NCBI GenBank assembly: GCA_022494885.1
Contig: JAGVSM010004527.1
Coordinates: 124,001 to 188,000, forward strand
Reading direction: 5' to 3'
DNA length: 64,000 bases
DNA from: Micrasema longulum
Lineage: Eukaryota; Arthropoda; Insecta; Trichoptera; Brachycentridae
The notes beneath the pieces are model-generated. The model searched no databases, was not told where the DNA came from, and saw only the letters and a program-made list of their open reading frames with translations. Positions 11,222 to 21,794 of this stretch are shown piece by piece (positions within the stretch are counted from its first letter, which is position 1; each line of letters opens with the position of its first letter). The position numbers and the translations under genes were made by a program.

Positions 11222-11420
11222 TAAAACACACAATGAAAATAACAAAAACCTAACACAAGCTAAACACTTGTGGAGCAGTTAATTCGATATTGATAGGGGC
11301 GAATGAGACAACCCATTTTACTTCTACCTAGCTACACTATCCATATTTTTATAGCCTTTTTAAACATTTTCTTCTAAGTAATTGTTTTTATAGATAGTGG
11401 AAGTATGTTTTAGTTATGTA

Positions 11421-11914
11421 GGTTTAAACGGACATTATACGTAACTATTTAAATAACTGAAATTCTTACCAGCGTTCTGTCTGCACGCATATTCGAAGTG
11501 ATTTTACAAGCTAATTATAAATCGATGCATGCACCGGCACTCCACGGTAAACATATATTGTATTTTCCCTCTCAGGCATCATTTTTACCAATATGAAGCA
11601 TTTCCAATCTCTTAAGCCAAGGTTTTACCAGATGTGGTACTTTTCATGAAGTTTGGATTAAAAATTCATGCAAAATTAAATAATACATACGTGAGATGGC
11701 AAAATAAGACGGTCAGCCGCTAGTCGATCTTTCTAGATATTTTGGCGCTAGTATTGAATAAAATATAGATGCATATTTATAATGTTTTAATAAATTCCAA
11801 TTTAAGTAACCTGCTTTAAATTATTATTAACACATATTTTTCTTGACATTGCACTATACTTATGCACGTACTAAAAAACAGCAATATGTAATATAAAAAA
11901 TGTAAACAAAATAA
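11421..11914. other. Spacer, nothing recognised
   Basis: No repeat partner or supported frame was seen. Confidence 0.4.
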
Positions 11915-12020
11915 CTTATCAATATTTGAGTATGTCCAAATGCTTGCAGACTGGCTGGATTTTCTCCCTAGGGAGTTATTCATATTTAAATTTATTTCAA
12001 CAGAGATAAATTAAAAATAA
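11915..12020 (+). mobile_element. TIR repeat family M, outer arm only
   Basis: Has the outer-arm landmarks TTTGAGTATGTCCAAATG, CAGACTGGCTGGA and CCCTAGGGAGTTATT, followed by TTTCAACAGAGATAAA, the start of the inner repeat. The core does not follow. This is a broken copy. Confidence 0.6.
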
Positions 12021-12690
12021 CTTGTTTTTGGTAAAAGTGTCATGTTAGTTTTCTAGCATAGTTTAAAAACAAAAAAATGATTAAAACGTTATATTCCAAT
12101 TTTAGATTTGGCATTATTTTTTAACATTTTTACGCAATCAGTATATATATATTTTTTTACTGATAAATAGCAAATATATCTATGCACGCAAAAATTAACA
12201 AATATGTCACTGCAAAATGCATTAATAAAATAAGCTCGGCTTAGGAAAATGAAAAAATAAACAACTAAAAAGATGGATGATAATGTAGGTGTCCGAAACT
12301 TCTAGAATGTTGGCAAGCTGTGTCCATAATTTAACAACTCCGTTTGATAAAATTAACGAGCATTTTCAAGCAGAGAAACAAACAAAAAAACAGGCTATGT
12401 CGGCAAGACTACGCTCCTAGGGATTAAAGGGTAGTATTTTGCGGAATTAAATTTAAATTTCTCATCTGTTAGGTTCCCCCTTCCTAATCCAGGTAGATAG
12501 CCAAGTTTCTACTTTTGTGAAGCAGAAAACGGGGCAAATTGTAACGCGAAAATTTGTGCGCATATAAATAAATTAATGCTTAATTGAAAAACTGTGTTCC
12601 GCTTAAATAAAATGTGCTAACTTTGTTTTATCTTTTGTTTTAAAATAATTATGATAAGTTGGTTTATAAGTTTTAACCCTTGAATGTTGA
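12021..12690. other. Spacer, nothing recognised
   Basis: AT-rich, with a mildly GC-richer patch near 12390-12540 for which I have no identification. Confidence 0.4.
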
Positions 12691-12694
12691 CATA

Positions 12695-12975
12695 TTACAA
12701 CAGAGATGAAGAACATTTAAGAGAAGGTAATATATAAGTCTAGGCATCTACAGGGCTTATGACCTGTCAATGACTGGTTTAAGTGGCCACTTTACACACT
12801 GTGTAACATTCACCATTCTGCCTATATTTGAACATCTATATTCCTTCAATTCTTTCACCTGTTGCTGTTTGTGAAGTTAAAGAGCTGAAACCTTTATTTA
12901 TGCGGGTGAGACTCATCTAATTGAATTATTTCACCTACATACTAGGCAACACCTGAAAATGTTATTTTTTCAATT
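12695..12975 (-). mobile_element. TIR repeat family M, inverted copy
   Basis: Reverse-complement copy beginning ATTACAACAGAGATGAAGA. It carries GACCTGTCAATGACTGG, the twin palindrome (12780-12805) and GAGCTGAAACCTTTATT, and runs to CACCTGAAAATG. Its last ~100 bp are the first unit of the tandem array 12865-13440. Confidence 0.75.
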
Positions 12976-13440
12976 TCTATAAGAATTGAATTGTAAAGTT
13001 GAAAATGAGTATTGTAAAGTTTGCAATCTCTTTAATTAAATTAATTATTGCACAATTGTTCCTTGACACAAATCATGATTTTTTCATCACAATTTACACT
13101 TAAAATATTAACTGTTTGTGAAGTCAAAGAGCTGAAACCTTTATTTATGCGGGTGAGATTCATCTAATTGAATTATATCACCTACATAGTAGACAACGCC
13201 TGAAAATGTTATTTTTTCAATTTCTATAAGAATTGAATTGTAAAGTTGAAAATGAGTATTGTAAAGTTTGCAATCTCTTTAATTAAATTAATTATTTCAC
13301 AATTGTTTCTTGACACAAATCATGATTTTTTCATCTCAATTTACACTTAAAATATTAACTGTTTGTGAAGTTAAAGAGCTGAAACCTTTATTTATGCGGG
13401 TGAGATTCATCTAATTGAATTATTTCACCTACATACTAAA
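12865..13440. repeat. Tandem array, 247-bp period, derived from family M
   Basis: GTGAAGT.AAAGAGCTGAAA recurs at 12871, 13118 and 13365, exactly 247 bp apart, with near-identical sequence between. Each unit joins the end of an M element (GTTTGTGAAG to CCTGAAAATG) to about 150 bp of other sequence (TTTTCAATTTCTATAAGAAT onward, with AAATCATGATTTTTTCATC). There are about 2.3 units, the last ending at TCACCTACATACTA. Confidence 0.85.
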
Positions 13441-13754
13441 ATTTGTTAAAATTTTAAATCACAAAAAAGTATTAGCCATTATATGCTCAGATTAATAATT
13501 CTCTAGAGAAGCCCCTAAGATCTTTTTCATTGAACAAAAGCGTCCCAAATTTTCGGTTTGGTTTGAAATTGGTTTTTAGTTTAACAACAAACGTGTAATA
13601 GACGGTTTCGGTTAGCGCTCGCAATTCTCAACTCAAGTACCTACGGCCCGTTGTATTGCTGTAATATGTAGCTAACTTCATGGTCAATAATCATAAAATG
13701 GTTTTTCTCCGTATTGATGACTTATCAGAAACTTTTCTGCGCATTTGTCGATCT

Positions 13755-14165
13755 GCAAAGGCATTTGATAGAGTTAACAGAGATAAATTGTGAAAGGTTT
13801 TATTGGAGTATGGAGTGAATGGTAACCTGACGAGGGCTAATGCGTCGCTGTATAAGGACAGCACAGCATGTGTGAAGGTGAATGGGTCATTCACATCGTG
13901 ATTTAATATTCCGAAAGGAGTCAAACAGGGATGTGTAATGTCACCATGGTTGTTCAACATATACATCGATAACTGTATGAAAGAACCGAAAGATTTAAGA
14001 ATGGGAGCAAAAATGAGTGGTGTAACTGTTAACTGTCTTCTGTATGCGGATGATGCCGTGCTTCTTGCTAGAAGCAAAGAAGACCTTCAATTCTTGGTAA
14101 CAAAAGTCTACGATGTATGCAAGAAAAGCGATTTGCTTATGAATGTTGATAAATCGAAAATATAA
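13755..14165 (+). pseudogene. LINE-A reverse transcriptase catalytic core
   Basis: In one frame: AKAFDRVNRDKL (RT domain A with its Asp), LLEYGVNGNLTRA, STACVKVNGSFTS, PKGVKQGCVMSPWLFNIYID (domain B), and LLYADDAVLLARSKEDLQF (domain C, catalytic YADD). The frame ends in a TAA just after MNVDKSKI. Two in-frame TGA codons (about 13789 and 13902) sit where relatives usually have Trp, as expected from G-to-A decay of TGG. The enzyme would make cDNA from its own RNA at a nicked target. Here the catalytic motif is intact but the frame is not. Confidence 0.85.
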
Positions 14166-14168
14166 CTA

Positions 14169-14848
14169 AATTTGAGATCAGCGTGAACGGAGATATTCTG
14201 AATCAGGTAGAAGAATTTGTGTACCTGGGAAGTATGTTTACTAGGGACGGAAAGGCCGAGAAAGATATGGAAAGGAGGGTGAGTGCCGGGAACAGGGTGA
14301 ACGGTGCACTAAAATCTACTATGGCAAACAAATGTTTATCGCAGGATGCTAAACTAGCAGTTCACAACGGAGTTCTAGTTCCAACTCTAATATATGGGAG
14401 CGAAGTATGGAATTGGAAAAATAATGATGAAAGTAGGTTAAATGCTGTCGAAATGCGATCCCTCAGGCAAATGTGTGGTAAAACGATGTATGATAGGTGC
14501 ACAAATGTCGAGATCCGTGAAGTGCGTAAGGCTGAGACATTCATTATTGACAGAATCAAGAAAGGGGTGCTGCGTTGGTTTGGACATGTAGAGCGAATGG
14601 ACAGCGAAAGAACGGCTAAAAGGGTCTACGATGCAAATGTTGATGGATGCAGAAAACGAGGAAGACCGAGAAAGACATGGCACGATCAAGTCCATCAAAC
14701 ACTTGAAGATGGACATGTCAAAAGTAGGGATAATCGGCGTGCATGCATGAGAAGATATACGAATGTACAGGAAGCGAGGTCTGTATGCCAAGATATAGTG
14801 TTATGGCATTCTATCCCCTCTGCCTACTCCTACGGGGAAACGGCGTGA
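14169..14848 (+). pseudogene. LINE-A reverse transcriptase thumb and C-terminal region
   Basis: About 226 codons without a stop, one frame away from the preceding core, so a small indel near 14165 separates them. It begins KFEISVNGDILNQVEEFVYL, then GSMFTRDGKAEKDMERRV, the VPTLIYGSEVWNWK block, NAVEMRSLRQMCGKTMYDRC, VLRWFGHVERMD, RGRPRKTWHDQVHQ and the final SAYSYGETA. It is the fullest version of the C-terminal half in the window and the reference for the other LINE-A and LINE-B fragments. The minus-strand open frames here are shadows. Confidence 0.87.
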
Positions 14849-14879
14849 TGGTTTGTTGTTGTTGTTGTTGTTATAAGGT

Positions 14880-15356
14880 TATTATTCTGGGGTATTTAAG
14901 AATTTTGTAATTGGCTCAAAATAAAGATAGATGGATTTTGCCGGGTTCGCAAATAATACCCTCATGCTTATGATGTAAAATCACTGCGTAATAGTTCGTT
15001 TTTTAATACGTGTTAGCCATGTTAACAGAACTAATTGATTATTTTCCTACCTCTGGTAATTTTATTATTTTCATTTCTATTAAAGTCAAAAGCAGAAGCT
15101 GTAGGTTGGCTTTTTATTGGTGGGTTTGCTTGAAATACCGCATTGTGTACCTGATTTATCCCCCAACGAGTTGTAAACCTCGTTTTGCTTCGGAATATAA
15201 TAATTCCACAATAAACAAACCTTTCATTATGTTTTACTCGGAAACCAAAGTAAGCATGTAAAAAGTACCTTCTAGAATTAAACGTTTAGCAACAAATAAT
15301 AAAAATTATTTTATTTTATTAAAACTATGATAAGAACATCACTAGCAACATACATA
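14880..15356. other. Spacer, nothing recognised
   Basis: An 83-codon plus-strand frame (15010-15261) has no recognisable motif, and I treat it as chance. Confidence 0.4.
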
Positions 15357-15711
15357 TACACCGCAAGACAAATAAATTTACGAGTTCTCAAAAAAAACTA
15401 AAATTGACATATAATGAATTATTCTTGATATTTAATTAGTTTTTTTTTATATTGTTTGACATATGTGATGACTACTCGTTATTTCAAGGTTAAAATAAAA
15501 AATCTTACTCATGAATTGTACTTAGAAATTGCCATTATATATCAGGTATCAGATTACCCGAACCTTAGAGACCCATAACGGTTCATTTATGGTCGAGTGT
15601 TTGTGATGGAATAATAAAAGACATGTTATTTTTTAATTCATATTTAAGAAGTAGGTTCTTATCGCTTTATTTTAAATTAAAGTATTTTACATTTAAACAT
15701 ATTTATAACAT

Positions 15712-16818
15712 TTAAAAATATTTAGTACTTAGTGAATTCACCTTTATTTTTATAACATGTAAAATTCTATTATTTAGAGAAGCGTAAAGCGAATCTAAAA
15801 TTTCTGATGTTATTTCTTCTTCCCAAACTTGAATTAAGTTTTTTTTTAATTCCTCAATGTTTTTTGATTTTTTTTTCCCGACTTTTTTTTTCATAATCGC
15901 CCATAAATTTTCTATCGGGTTCAAATCAGGGCTATTCCCGGGCCACGTCAACGATTTTAAGCCAATTTTCTCCTTGAATTCATTGATCTATAAAAAACAA
16001 TAAATTATTTATCATGTGGTCACAAAATGCATTTAAAAATATATATATTTGTACTCACAGTGCGGGCTCTATGGCACGGCGCAGAATCGTCCTGAAAAAT
16101 TGGGTCCGCGGTATACCGCGTAATGTCCTCGATTGTTGGAATAATATGTTTTTTTAACACTTTTTTGTACTGAATGGCATTCATCGTACCCTGTACAAAA
16201 TTTAGAGGTCCTAAACTGTATGCTGTCATGCACCCCCAAATCATCACGTAGGGTGAATGTTTAACGGTTCGAGTGACGCACGACGGATGATATCTTTCCC
16301 CACGTTTTCGTCGAACTATCTTTCTGCCGTCTGGACCAAAAAGGTTGAATTTTGATTCATCAGAGAAAACAACATTTTGCCAATCCTCCAAGGTCCAATT
16401 CTGGTGCTCTTTCGCCCAATCCAGTCTAGCCTTCTTCATTTTGTCCGTGAGTAATGGTTTCTTTGCGGGACTCCGTGCTTTGGAAACCATGCTCCAACAG
16501 CCGCCTGGACACTGTTTTTACTGAAAATGTTGATGTGCTGGTAGACTGCACCTCTGCGTGTATTTCAGGTGCCGTTAAAATCGATCGCGCATAACAATTT
16601 TTTTTATTAAGCGATCATCTCGGGCAGATGTCACGCGCCCCCGTCCGCTTCCTTTTTTCCGTTTTATGGATCCAGTTTCTTGGATTTTTTTTAATAAAAC
16701 CTCACTGCACCTTCTGAATACCCAACTCGACGAGATATTTCACAATTAGATATGTTTTCTTGCGACAATGTGATTATTTTGGATTTTATCGCAATCGACA
16801 TTTGCTTTGCACTTTCCA
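15712..16818 (-). pseudogene. Tc1-family DD34E transposase, frameshifted, with one intron
   Basis: A cut-and-paste transposase acting at the TIRs. The likely start is the ATG at 16818, giving MESAKQMSIAIKSKII and an HTH region (NISNCEISRRVGYSEGAV). Frameshifts fall near 16690, near 16580 (after KKIVMRDR) and near 16500 (around LLEHGFQ). From 16490 the frame is open: KPLLTDKMKKARLDWA, VVFSDESKFNLFGPDGR (first Asp), YVMIWGCM, then FQDDSAPCHRART (second Asp). After a 71-nt intron it resumes at INEFKEKIGL, with WPGNSPDLNPIENLW (Glu). Spliced, there are exactly 34 residues between the second Asp and the Glu. The C-terminus is at 15712. Copy inactive. Confidence 0.9.
15988..16058 (-). other. Intron within the Tc1 transposase gene
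   Basis: On the minus strand the upstream exon ends GCCCGCACT and the intron starts GTGAGTAC. The intron ends in a T-rich tract and TATAG, and the downstream exon starts ATCAATGAATTC. Length is 71 nt, phase 0. Removal joins two open frames and restores the DD34E spacing. Read without splicing, the frame runs into a stop after about a dozen unrelated residues. Confidence 0.85.
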
Positions 16819-17123
16819 TGATTGTTGTGTTATGTTCACTCAAACGCGGGTAAAACAAGACTGTTGAGACATTTTAAAATGTAAATATTGTAGAAAGGTG
16901 ACACATAGTGTCCTTAATTTATTAAACAAAAGAAAGAGGTATCGATAAAGGATTTCTTAGAAAAAGGGTTCAGTAAAGTCAAGGGGCGCGGTAGCAGGTA
17001 AACTCGTAATTTTTTTTGTCTTGCGGTGTATTTAACTAGTCATTTTTACAATACTCCCCTAAAGAAATCGAATCTATGACCTTACGATTCTGTCAATTGA
17101 TGCTGTTTCTATAGGACGAATAC

Positions 17124-17330
17124 TTTTTTTAAAGGAATAACCCACTTAGCCTGTATTAAGAGTCTTGTCCGCAGGTGGGATAGTGAAAATATGGAAGGAG
17201 GTAATGAAAAATACACCACAATACCCAGACCAATTGAAAATAAAACCTTACTTGGATTTTTTTTCTTGCAAATGGCGGAAATCAAACCCGCAGCGTCAAT
17301 TTTACAGCTAGCAACTGCGCCATGACACTT
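17124..17330 (-). mobile_element. SINE-2, tRNA-headed
   Basis: Reverse complement of a tRNA-like head (GTGTCATGGCGCAGTTGCTA, A-box region) with a B-box-like region near 17287. A body follows that ends AAAGGAATAACCC... when read on the plus strand. The same element is at 49919-50111. The head is decayed. Confidence 0.6.
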
Positions 17331-17705
17331 ATTAAAGATCGGACTAATATAATTATGGCTTCATCTACAATAACCTAACTTAACGCAAAAATTGTTGTTC
17401 AAACTCCGTTTTTGTTTATGAGATTTTTTTTTGAGACGCAAAATGAACTACTTATCAAACGACATTTCTAGTCCCTAGGTGCAAAAATTTTTTTTTGCTT
17501 ACAGAATTAATGGAATAAATTAGCCTCTTAATTATTATGTTTATTAAGTTTTCGCATAAAATTATTATCCGTTATCCGTTTTTCACTTGAAATTTTAATG
17601 AAATTATTATTTTAAGTAATAATAATTTTTGAATATAAATTAGACTGAATGCAGAGATAAATTTATAAATTAATTTGAGAAAAATAAGGAATAAAGCAAA
17701 AAATA
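17331..17705. other. AT-rich spacer, nothing recognised
   Basis: No repeat partner or frame. Confidence 0.4.
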
Positions 17706-17707
17706 AT

Positions 17708-17832
17708 ATTTTTTTTACGCCGCAGCAAGCCAGGAGGCCCAATTACAGTAGAAATTATAGCACAGAATACCCAGACTTGAGAAAAATCACATTCATTTCA
17801 TCACGGAGATCGCCGGAAATCGAAAAAAAAAC
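17708..17832 (-). mobile_element. SINE-1 body fragment
   Basis: Matches the body of the SINE at 58976-59140 in reverse complement: CAGGAGGCCCAATTACAG, then ACTTGAGAAAAATCACATT. Only the last few bases of the tRNA-like head (CGGAGATCGCCGGAAATCG) remain. Confidence 0.65.
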
Positions 17833-18157
17833 TTAGCCAAAAATAACTAATTGTTAGATAATATTGAAAAAATATTACAAATTAATATTGCGTTGCCCTA
17901 AACATAAAAAAAAATATCGCCTTTATAAACACATGCATATATTCATGTAAAAAACGTATCCCAAACTCTATGAGGCATATTTAATATTCCATAGTTTATA
18001 TTTATTTTCTTAGTTCATAACTAACTAGTTACCATAGAAACGACTTGTGTCGTTAGCTAATGCTAGCAGATGTCAAAATAATAATTTAAAAAATCTTTTA
18101 ATTTAAAACATATTCCATAAATAAGACTGTATTTCGAAAGAAACAATGTAATGTATC

Positions 18158-18540
18158 TGTTTATTATAAAACGGAATTAACCTATATTATTCTTGGACAA
18201 TTACCTTTCTTTCCTCTCCTTTCCTTCACCTTGAATACACGAAATTAAGAGATTTGGATTTGGAACAAAATATACAAAATTTTGACACTACGTCACATTG
18301 CATAGGAATTCTTGGAATTGTCGCGCGTCCATGTGAAAGTTGATATCAAATATAATTAAATAATTCATAGTGAATTTTCATCACCCAGTGCACCAATATT
18401 GAAGATCATACTTATCGCATTAAAGGTTGGTCCGTTCCCGTGCTCCTTTCCTTTATTCAAATACTCCAACTTTAAAAATAAAAAAAATTTTATTCGTTTT
18501 AACATTATACAGTCCGCTTATTTTTTACAGTATCTGTATC
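18158..18540. repeat. Dispersed repeat R, copy 1 (direct repeat pair)
   Basis: Shares with 19035-19440, in the same order and orientation, the blocks CAATTACCTTTCTTTCC, GATTTGGATTTGGAACAAAA, a ...CATTGCAT... block, AATATTGAAGA, CCTTTATTCAAATACTCC and ACAGTCCGCTT. Divergence is moderate. No inverted ends or coding frame were seen. Confidence 0.7.
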
Positions 18541-19034
18541 TTTTTTTACCGTTACAGTGCAAATAAAGCATTTTTTCATCACACACAACGACATATTTCT
18601 GCGTAGGGTCACGTTTGAACATGATGAAAGTCCGCTCAAGAATTAAGGCACAAAAGGGAATCAACCACGAATAAAAATGCATTTTTTTTTGCTTGTAATG
18701 TTTCTATTAAATAATACCAGAACGTCATTGGTTTAACAACTGTGGTTTACCGCTTTACAAAAGTGTAGAAATATAATTCAAATGGTTGAGGATTATTTCA
18801 GGTAAATTCCTAAAATCACGTTATTTAGTTGAAGGTACGAATTCGGTGTTGAACCGTAATGTACTGAATTTAAGTCAACTCTAATCTCTTTAGTAACTTT
18901 AATTTTCCGACGGGATTACTTACACTTAACCCATTCAAATCTAAACGTTACAGTCCCTGTTCTAACGCCTTTAGTGTAATATTATAATATTTTTATTTTT
19001 TTCTTACGCTCTATAATACCTACTGTTTAGTAAA
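18541..19034. other. Spacer between the two R repeats
   Basis: No coding frame and no match to other repeats. It is too short for the internal part of an LTR retrotransposon. Confidence 0.4.
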
Positions 19035-19440
19035 TGACAGCGTTTATTAATATTATTCCTGGCCAATTACCTTTCTTTCCAATCCTTCCCTTAACTCATC
19101 TTCATGGTACCAACCTGACATCAAGATATAATAAATTCAAAATTGAAAGATTTGTATTTGGAACAAAACACACAACATTTTTAACATAACAACACATTGC
19201 ATTAAAGTTGTTGAAATGTTGCGCGTTGTTCTAGAGTTATCATAAATAGTTACATAAATCGGAGTGCATTTTATAATCCAGTGCCCGAAATTGAAGAACA
19301 TTCAAATCATATCAAAGGCAAGTGTCCATTTCATCCTCCTATCATTTATTCAAATACTCCCAACCTCTTACAAAATTCAATGAAATTCGTTTATCCATAA
19401 CAGTCTGCTTTTTTATTAATACCTACCCTGCCATTTTTTT
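19035..19440. repeat. Dispersed repeat R, copy 2
   Basis: Second member of the direct pair described at 18158-18540. It carries small extra segments (for example CATCTTCATGGTACCAACC) that are absent from the first copy. Confidence 0.7.
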
Positions 19441-20185
19441 TATCAGTTTCTTTGAATTCGATTTGACACGATAAAACACATGTAAGAAAAATAAATGAGA
19501 AATCACACTGACCGACGTTTCTTTGAAAAAATGATCAAATTATGATATGTTACTAATATGGAAATATAAATATATGGTTTTAGTTTTATTATATTTGATA
19601 GACAAGGGCAAAATAAGAGAGTGGCTCAGAAATCAGGAGTTTATATACGTGTGGATGAAAACAATTAATTTAATTTAGTAAATTGTTGACACTGACGCGA
19701 TGACTGACCTAAAACAATACATTTTCATATAAAATACTGGACAATAATTGATGCGGTAAAAATTAGACAAAAATTGCATCAGGGAACATACAAAAAGATG
19801 ACATAACATTAACCAAAAATGCTGACATACACAAATATAATATCAGATAGCAACAAAAATAGGCGTATACAGGACTGTCAAAGATACCGTATAATGGATT
19901 TACAACACCAAATCGCCTTACAACTTTTAAAGAGAAAAATTTAAAAGAAACGTTATAAAACAAACGATGACTACATTAACCAGACAAGACATAATATGAC
20001 TTGACCATGTAATATTTTTTATAACCCAGACGAGTATAAAAAAAATAAAAAAAAAATTAAAAAATGCGTATTATCTACATATTTCTTAAGTTAATTTTTG
20101 TGTTGATTCTTATTTTTTATTGTTAACGTCGTTTAAATAATAATGTTATTACTCACTCCCAACTGTTTCATAAAAAAAACCCTTT
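19441..20185. other. AT-rich spacer, nothing recognised
   Basis: A 66-codon minus-strand frame (19763-19963) is Phe/Leu/Val-rich with no motif. I consider it chance. Confidence 0.4.
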
Positions 20186-20400
20186 CCGCGCCCAGTGATT
20201 CGCAGGGCACTGCATCTGTAAATCAATAGCAGCGTATTTCAAACATCTCCATACGAGAGTAAGGTGATCAGTCCTATGCTTTAGGTGCTTTAAGAAATAA
20301 TGAAATATTGCGGCTTTGACTATATTTGAAATCAATATTTTACATCCATGACTGTTTAATATTGCTAAATATTATAATCCCTGAACTTGTACGTGAAACG
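20186..20400 (-). mobile_element. SINE-3 tail fragment
   Basis: Reverse complement of the SINE-3 tail. The plus strand shows CAGTGATTCGCAGGGCACTG, GATCAGTCCTATGC and AATGAAATATTGC, in the order also seen at 40318-40490 and 53510-53650. No head is visible. Confidence 0.55.
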
Positions 20401-20510
20401 AATAAACTGACCATCGTAATTTTACGGTACATAACGAGTTATTAAAATACACTTCTACTGAAATATAAATGCAGATAAAGTACGTAAAATAGATTAATTG
20501 AAACGAACAC

Positions 20511-20550
20511 ACACACCATCACACCGTTTCCCCGTAGGGATTCTGATTAT
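20511..20550 (-). mobile_element. LINE-A/B 3'-terminal scrap
   Basis: About 35 bp of the family 3' end in reverse complement: CACCATCACACCGTTTCCCC, then GTAGGG. Coding sequence is absent. Confidence 0.55.
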
Positions 20551-21005
20551 CTCTGTCTTTCTCATTTTGGCAAATAAAGTTTGAAGTGTACGTAAGAAAT
20601 TAACTAATCTACAATATAAAATAATAATTTATTTAATTTCGTTATGAAACGGATTATTTTACGCATTTGGTGGCAAATCATAGGATTCAAATGACTGACT
20701 ACAGCCTTAAGGTTAAATAATTTAAGTCTAGTATTCACATGGCTTACATAAATCATTCTGCTAAATGATTATTTAATCTATCTAGTTTCGTGTTTCACAT
20801 TAGAATTCAGATACAAATTGTTAAACACAATTGAAAAATTAAAGTGGATTAAAGTTTCTTAAATATGTACACTGTACACCGTTATACATTTGAACTAATT
20901 TGTTCTTCGAGATTAATGTCTTAATTATAAAATTCAATTTATTCATATAATAACAGAAAGAATATTAAATTTAAAGTTTTATTATTGACAATTTTTTTTA
21001 TTAAA
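20551..21005. other. AT-rich spacer, nothing recognised
   Basis: No partner or frame. Confidence 0.4.
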
Positions 21006-21008
21006 CTA

Positions 21009-21285
21009 ACTTGTATGAGAAGTATATAAAAATAAAAAATGTTTTAAGGCGTTGCCTAGTGTAAAATGGTTCAACCGGGTGGAGCACATGACGAAGGTTT
21101 CAGCTCTTTTACTTCATTAAAATCAAGAGATGGAAGAGTTGAGGAAATGTGGATGTTTAAACATAGGTAGAATGGTGAATGTTACTCAGTATGTAAAGTG
21201 GCCACTTAAACCAGCCGATGACAGATCATAAATCCTGTAAATGCCTAGAATTCCATATTCCCTTCTCAAAAATTCAGTTCAACAA
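21009..21285 (+). mobile_element. TIR repeat family M copy
   Basis: Landmarks in order: GGCGTTGCCTAGT, TTTCAGCTCTTTTACTTC, AGAATGGTGAATGTTACTCA, GTGGCCACTTAAACCAGC and GACAGATCATAAATCC. The first palindrome is degraded here (TTACTCAGTATGTAA), while the second is intact. Confidence 0.7.
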
Positions 21286-21790
21286 ATTCAGATTCATGTA
21301 CTAGTAATTGAATTTAATTATTTTTGTCGGAATGACCTAGCGGAACATTTTATATTGCGTAGCTAAAGTTTTTGATTATCTCATCCGGGTGATCCAATTA
21401 AGACGTCTTATAAGCAAAGTATTAAAACATAATTAGTAAAATTATTTAAATGGAGACCATAATGGGAAATAAATATGTGTTAGCTGTTCAGCAGTATCGA
21501 AATTCTACATCCCTCCATACCCACAATTTAAAACTGCATAATTATTTAGTAAAAATGACAACTGCAAAAAAAAATGTAGTGTTCACTTGATAAAATATTT
21601 GAAAAGAGCTAATGACAGATTAGTTTTTGAGGTGGGATGAACAAATTGAAACGTTAAATTTTAAAATAAGTTATTACTGTATTTTTTATCTCACTAAGAA
21701 ATAATCTTAAAGCCCTGGAACTAAAACAGCAATACTATGATTTGGTTAATTATCTGTTAATTGGACAAATATATGAGCTAATAGGAATAT
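21286..21790. other. Spacer, nothing recognised
   Basis: AT-rich with no repeat partner. Confidence 0.4.
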
Positions 21791-21794
21791 GTCA

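Larger units (their letters stand above)
10430..11420 (-). mobile_element. LINE-D 3' end, split by a LINE-C insertion
   Basis: Compared with the uninterrupted plus-strand LINE-D end at 22493-23065, the C-terminal coding and early 3' UTR lie at 11222-11420. The distal 3' UTR lies at 10430-10665, including the GTGCCTTCGGCAC-type hairpin and a tail of ATAAATAACTAAATA type. About 560 bp of unrelated LINE sequence separates them. LINE-D was therefore present first. Confidence 0.75.
13735..14875 (+). mobile_element. LINE-A, longest copy (RT core to 3' tail)
   Basis: A 5'-truncated non-LTR retrotransposon from RT domain A through the C-terminal region and the family 3' end (GGGGAAACGGCGTGATGG, 14836-14853). 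It ends in a (TTG)n run at 14852-14873. Upstream endonuclease sequence is not present. Frame breaks are at about 13755 and 14165, and two TGA stops lie in the first third. Confidence 0.85.
15359..17028 (-). mobile_element. Tc1-type DNA transposon, full length but decayed
   Basis: Begins with CACCGCAAGACAAATAAATT (15359) and ends with the inverse of CACCGCAAGACAAAAAAAAT (17028). The TIRs are 28 bp with 26 matches. TA lies outside both ends (15357-15358, 17029-17030), the target duplication of Tc1/mariner transposition. The 1670-bp length is normal for a complete Tc1 element. It encodes one transposase on the minus strand, interrupted by an intron and by frameshifts in the N-terminal part. Confidence 0.92.

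Noticed and set aside
12865..13440. A CRISPR-like array
   Set aside because: The units are 247 bp long without a short repeat/spacer pattern, and the sequence is clearly eukaryotic transposon-derived.
18158..19440. An LTR retrotransposon
   Set aside because: The direct repeats are suitable in length, but the interior is about 500 bp, non-coding, and shows no primer-binding site or TG..CA ends.
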